Shown here one piece after another: positions 59,331 through 64,000 of a stretch of DNA of 64,000 bases. Where the stretch lies: assembly GCA_025200525.1 (NCBI GenBank), contig CM045768.1:47029022-47093021 (forward strand), written 5' to 3'. This DNA is from Camellia lanceoleosa. Its lineage: Eukaryota > Streptophyta > Magnoliopsida > Ericales > Theaceae. The notes beneath the pieces are model-generated. The model ran no database searches, was not told where the DNA came from, and saw only the letters and a list, made by a program, of their open reading frames with translations. The translations under genes were made by a program, and so were the position numbers. Numbering within the stretch: the first letter of the stretch is position 1; every line of letters starts with the position of its first letter.

Positions 59331-62237
59331 AAGACAGAACACCTGACTCAACTGTGCCCCTAGTTCATCATTTTGACCATTTTTTGGTTTTAAAACAATT
59401 TTGACCAACATGAAAGTTAGATTAACATGCTTATTCAACTTTTTGATTTAAAATCATGCAGGTCAGGCTATGAGCACTGAAAATTTTCCTTTTTTGGGTC
59501 CAAGAAAATGGTCCAGTTTGGAAAAAGATGGAATAATTTTCGAGAGAATTAGTCAACCTCGTAAAATTCTCAAAAACTATTTTTGCAAGCGGTCAATGCT
59601 CAACAAGCACGGAACCTACTCTTGAGATCGCAACCTCGGATCCATAAGCAATGGAAAATTGCCCTTGTGCGAAGGACCTTGCATGGCAACGGAAAGTTGC
59701 CTTGTTTGAAAGTGACACCGCGGCGTTTTGAATGGCAGCGGAAAGTTGCCCCTTGTTTGGATAGCATCGCGATGTACTTGTCGATCCTCGGAGCTGACGA
59801 CACAACCGGACTCTCGGATCTGAGAGGGGGCAAAGATGATCAAAACCATCACATGGCCACAATTGAATTGGAAATGTTTATGGCTGGACTTCAAAGTGAA
59901 GTTGCCTACGTATCCCAAAGATGGGAATCAAGCCTTACGTAGTTCGGGGTTAAGGTACACTCGGGTATTAACCTCTCTTTTTGCGCTCTAACTTTTGCCA
60001 AGGCGCCTGTTGCAGGTTTTCGACCTTGCGAGCTTTGTTCTTCTTTCTTTTCTTTCTTTTTCATTTTTTTCTCTTTTTTTTCCTTTTAGGCTCTAACTTT
60101 TGCCAAGGCGCTCGATGCGGGTTTTCGACCTTGCGAGCTTTGTTCTTCTTTCTTTTCTTTCTTTTTCATTTTCCTTTGTTCTTCTTTTTTTTTCTGTATT
60201 TTTTTTTTCTTTCCTTTTGTATGTATTTTTTGCTTGCTCTAACTTTTGCCTGGGTCGCCCTTCCGGGTTTTCGGCCTAGCGAGCCTCTCAAAGGGTAAAA
60301 GTGTAGCAAGTCCATGCCAAATGGTTTTAGGGTTTTGATGCCATCCGTATCCAGGAGAGTGGCAGTTGATTCGCAAGAGAACTCATCTTTGGCTCTTGAA
60401 CTGTCGACATCTTTGCCCCTAGTTTGAGGGGGGGCTTCTGATCTAGCTTCCCAAGCCTCTCTTGACGACATCTGATCTTCTTGATTTGACTTTCTTGCCA
60501 CTTGGTCGAGGACTGCTTTGAATCTGGTCTCACAGGCCTCACGTTGTAGTTAACCGTTGAACATTCTGAGTTTGAGTCCAAGGTTCGAAAATGAGGGGTC
60601 GAGTCTCGAAGCTGAGAGCGATCCTAAGCTGCACAATCTCAAGAGCGATTCCACACAAGTCTTCGCAGGACTGCGCAAAACATTTTTTTTTTTTTTTTTG
60701 AAAGTTTTTAAGAAGGCGACGAATCGCTCGCGCTAAAGATGGTGTGGAACCAATCTGGATCAAAGCTAGGGTCCTTCTCAGTACTCACACTAACAAGCAT
60801 GATTTCATTCATTAAGGGCTTAGCACGCCTCTCTTTCTCTCAGTTTGATCAAATTTTTGCAAATCCCAAGGAATTCCTTCCTCTTCGTTTTCACCACAGT
60901 GTTTGAAAAAGTTTTAAAAAACTTAGGCCAATGCAATGACTTCTGCAATGACTTCAAGGCACAGAAAAGACAGAGTTCTTAGTCAAATACTGCCATCTCA
61001 CTTGGAATTTCTGGTACAACTGGCACACGGCAGAAGTAAACACAAGAGTGTGAAAATCACTGCTGTTCAGTCAAATTTGTTGGTGTTACTGGCTCCAGGT
61101 AGAAACAGACTCAAAACAAAATGAAAAGACAAGCACAAAGCAAAATGGTGATGCCTGAGGTAACGCCCCCGGAATCACCTGACTCTAACCAAACAGAACT
61201 GACTCGATACAATGAGATGGACTCAACAGGGTTGACTTGATACAATGAGGCAGACTCAATAGGGGTGACTCGATATAACGAGACAGACTCAACAGGGGTG
61301 ACTCGATACAACGAGACAGATTCAACAGGGATGACTCGATACAACGAGACAGACTCAACAGGACTGACTCAATACAACAAGACAGACTCAACATGGCTAA
61401 CTTCGATACAACAAGCGCATTTAATACCCAAGTCAGAAGGTAGGATAAACAGCATCCACAAATGCTCAAAATAGTGCGTGCCATCCATCACATCTGAAGT
61501 AAACTGAGCACTGACAGCAAGTGGTTCATCCCCTGATCACATAACAACACAGGTCTAGAGTACCCGGGTATATCGCGCCATAAAAACTATGGTTCCAAGA
61601 CTACCTAGCAAAAGGGAAAAGCAGATGACATCTCGGCTCAACTTCACTTTGGGCGTACGAGCAAAGTTTGAGCAGTGTGTTCCATTCGATCCTCGTTCCC
61701 CGAAATCACTGCCCCAAATCTGAATCTGATACCCGCAGATATAACTGATTCTCAAAATACTGATACTGGTGCCCACAGGCCGGATACCCAGACTCGCAAA
61801 CTGGTATATGCATTCCCTGTAGAGATACACTCTAAAAGCACATAGCAAGTAAATGAGAGCCAATACACCCCTATGTTGGGGTAGGGTTTCCCTGTCCTAT
61901 TTTGTCAGGAGCTAGGGTTTCACTACGCACGCAGCGGTTTCAAACAACCTAATATCGGGTGAGCAACTTTGTCCTAGTTTGGAATGGTCACTATGGATTC
62001 GATATGCACTAGGTCGAATGGTCAAAGGGTGCCGGTAAAACCGGGGTTTGTGTTCTATCTTGGCGAGCATAACCGGTCGACCTTATGGTCATGCCTTGAC
62101 AAGACAAGCCTCCAAGAAACCGCCAGAATACCGGATGGCCAACACGGTGTCCTAGGCGCACCAATGCACATGCAATGCAAAGAAACACATAAGTGTAATC
62201 AAAAGCAGATATCACGAGTTCGAGTCAAGCTCTCTAA
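59331..62237 (-). other. Element A5 5' leader region
   Basis: Collinear with 41640-44856 of element C, including CTCTAACTTTTGCC motifs, the TACGTA element at 59900-59955, a T-run near 60680 and the AATGCAATGACTT segment. The shared leader shows that C and A5 are related elements despite different arrays and middles. Confidence 0.75.
61190..61415. repeat. 33-bp minisatellite in A5 leader
   Basis: About six to seven units of GACTCGATACAACGAGACAG + ACTCAACAGGGGT. The matching place in element C (about 43960-44140) is single-copy, so it expanded in A5 only. The unit contains CTCGatacaaCGAG, again a small inverted repeat. Confidence 0.88.
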
Positions 62238-62251
62238 AATCCCAGAGTCGC
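62238..62251 (-). other. Damaged primer-binding site of element A5
   Basis: On + AAATCCCAGAGTCGC, against AAATCCCCAGCAGAGTCGCC in element C: several bases are missing. Either the element could no longer be primed, or these are assembly errors. Confidence 0.6.
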
Positions 62252-62259
62252 TTAAATCG

Positions 62260-64000
62260 TGGGCGTCCGAACGCCCGGGAGGGTTAAGTCGTTCCGTTCA
62301 TATTGGGTTTACTACTGATTCGGACTCGATTTGTGTCGGTTCATCTGAACCAAAGAGTCCAAATCCAAACCGTCGTTTGAGAAAAAGCAGTTTTGAAAAA
62401 AGTGCCAAACATGGACGCTTTGCCAGTCTGAGTCGCCACCTAAATATTTGAAATGGGAAATTTAGGAAACCACGACTCGGTCAAGGCCACGTGGTCCGCT
62501 ATCATCACCAAAGTGGTCTTGGCTCGGGAGCTTGGGTACGATCGGGGAAGGTCATTTATGAGCACACTTTCGCCCGTCCGACGGCCTCTACTAACCGTGA
62601 TATCGATTTTGAAAACTTTATGCGTTCTTATTCGATTATTAGCCTAGAATTACTATGTTATCGCCTGACAAACAAGTATAGACTAGATTGCCTAATTTGG
62701 AAATAAACATTGCATATCCGTTCGTTTTGAAAACAGTTTGAAATTGCTACTCGCAAGTAGGCTAAAATACAGATTTCAACGAGTTATTCCAACTCAAGCA
62801 ATCCAACCTCCACCCACAGGCATTCAAACAGTTTATCTCACATAAGCACTTAGCCGCATGGTAAGCATACTGTCATGGCAACACTCACACACATGTGATA
62901 TGCTAAAGCATAAATACTTACATCGTACTCCGTGCCAAAACAAGAAACTAGTTAGCAAACATGCATGACCTAGTTCATGTTAAATGGCTAATGCAACACA
63001 GGCGAAGATGCAATCTAGACAGGCTCGGCTATCCTAGACATGGCATGTGGAATGCTACAAATAACACGTATTCAATTTGGAATTGAAATACAATGCAGTT
63101 TGTATGACGTGGCGAGCCTCATCGTTGTCAGAAACTGCATGGATGCACGCAGGCATTGCATAAGGTATGCTAAAATAAACGTGCCCTAATCTACCATCGT
63201 AAAATGGTGTAAATAAAGGGAAGAAAGAAGTGGTGGTTGGAAGACATACACACTACTCACACACACTTATTACAGATTCGCCCTCACTCGGAGGGACCAA
63301 AATAATATCTGATCCAAAATAAATGAATAAATATTACAAATTCTAATTACTGAATAAATAAATGTGAAATCAAAGGGGACCACAGCCCTTCGCCTCGAGA
63401 TGCACGAATGATGCATGCTCGATGTCCGCCTTGCCCGGGAACCCGCACCATGCCTCTGTTCCCTCTGTTTTTGCTGCCCTGCCTCTCTGGAAAATTGCCA
63501 CAGTCCTGGGACACCTTCCACATACCATGAATATCACCACCGGTGAAGGGTTGGACCATCGAGCTGGGTTTGGCCACCTGCAATTGAGATTATCGGCACA
63601 AAAAGTGTGCGGTCGGCCTTGAAAGAGTGCGGTCGGCACTAAATTCTGCAGGAGAGCAGTTTGTGACAATGACGACAGAGAGCATGGTATGAAATTTTGG
63701 GACAAATGTATGCACGGATACACGCCCTATTATGCAATGGACACAAGGGAGCATGGCCTCGACCCCGGCCACCAATCACGCATTTCAATGCATGATGGCC
63801 CAAGAAGCCAAAGTGTGCAACTTCAATGTGGAATGAAATGCACATAAACAAACAAAGAGCTCAACCTCTATCATACTCAATTCAAGAGGTAAAGCATGCA
63901 TGTCAAATGCGACCTAAGCATGCAATCTAACATGCAATATGAACATGCGAGTATATAAACATGCTAGGCATACAACCTAAGCAACACATACAAAGTAAGC
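62260..64000 (-). mobile_element. 5' LTR of element A5, first 1.74 kb (continues off window)
   Basis: Collinear with 51896-53670. The last 200 bp are virtually identical, while the first kilobase differs mainly by many 1-5-base gaps. The expected TGTAGAC start is reduced to TGGGCG. Confidence 0.88.

Larger units (their letters stand above)
51896..64000 (-). mobile_element. Family-A element A5: minus-strand, Tat/Ogre-like, non-autonomous, runs off the right end
   Basis: 3' LTR 51896-56095, polypurine tract, hairpin array 56450-58060, middle 58061-59330, leader to 62237, primer site, and the first 1.74 kb of the 5' LTR from 62260. The 6.16-kb internal region has no gag-pol frame on the minus strand. 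It is inserted in the copia reverse transcriptase after ACTAT (51891-51895); the second copy of this duplication should lie right of the window. The LTRs are nearly identical, so this is the youngest large insertion. Confidence 0.88.

Noticed and set aside
59052..59363. A 103-codon plus-strand gene in A5
   Set aside because: No homology recognised, no counterpart in element C, and its end runs into the shared leader; left as unclassified.

Overview
This is plant nuclear DNA, most likely from a dicot with a large, repeat-rich genome. It has one recognisable host gene, a plant-type mitoferrin with a GT splice donor, at the left edge. From about 3.66 kb to the right end it is a single nest of LTR retrotransposons. 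No bacterial-style genes, rRNA genes or CRISPR arrays were seen.

Left edge (1-3660). A decayed LINE reverse-transcriptase tail lies at 299-1080 (+). Exon 1 of a mitoferrin-type mitochondrial carrier is at 1486-2250 (-); exon 2 was not found in the window. An AT-rich intergenic stretch with a short tandem triplication follows.

Nest (3660-64000). The oldest layer is a minus-strand, Tat/Ogre-like element called C here. Its 3' LTR is split into 15967-18075 and 24999-25775, its internal region runs 25776-44880, its tRNA primer site is at 44857-44875 and its 5' LTR is at 44881-47358. Four insertions interrupt it. (1) A decayed minus-strand Ty3/gypsy element B (8054-15966) sits at the left break of the 3' LTR, and its own 3' LTR is cut by a truncated family-A copy (3685-8053). 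(2) A solo LTR of family B (18076-24998, +) contains a solo LTR of family A (18654-22934, duplication GGTAG). (3) Two more solo A LTRs lie in the internal region: 27105-32306, inside a tandem array, and 37608-41533 (duplication CACAC). (4) A Ty1/copia element (47359-51895, +) lies in the 5' LTR. The copia element carries a Tourist-like MITE in gag (49142-49370, duplication TTA) and is cut in its reverse transcriptase by a family-A element (51896 to beyond 64000, -).

How the parts fit. Element C and the right-hand A element share one layout: LTR, primer site, a leader of about 3 kb, an element-specific middle, a tandem array, polypurine tract, LTR. Neither has a gag-pol reading frame, so both look non-autonomous. 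In C the middle holds a small coiled-coil reading frame on the opposite strand with gene-like ends. The arrays of the two elements differ in sequence, but both are built from short inverted repeats whose two arms change together. A third set of such hairpins lies in the LTRs. The A LTRs also share a TATA box (in four of five full copies), a splice-donor-like site about 240-300 bp after it, and a copy of the primer-site core. These are the most interesting signals in the window.
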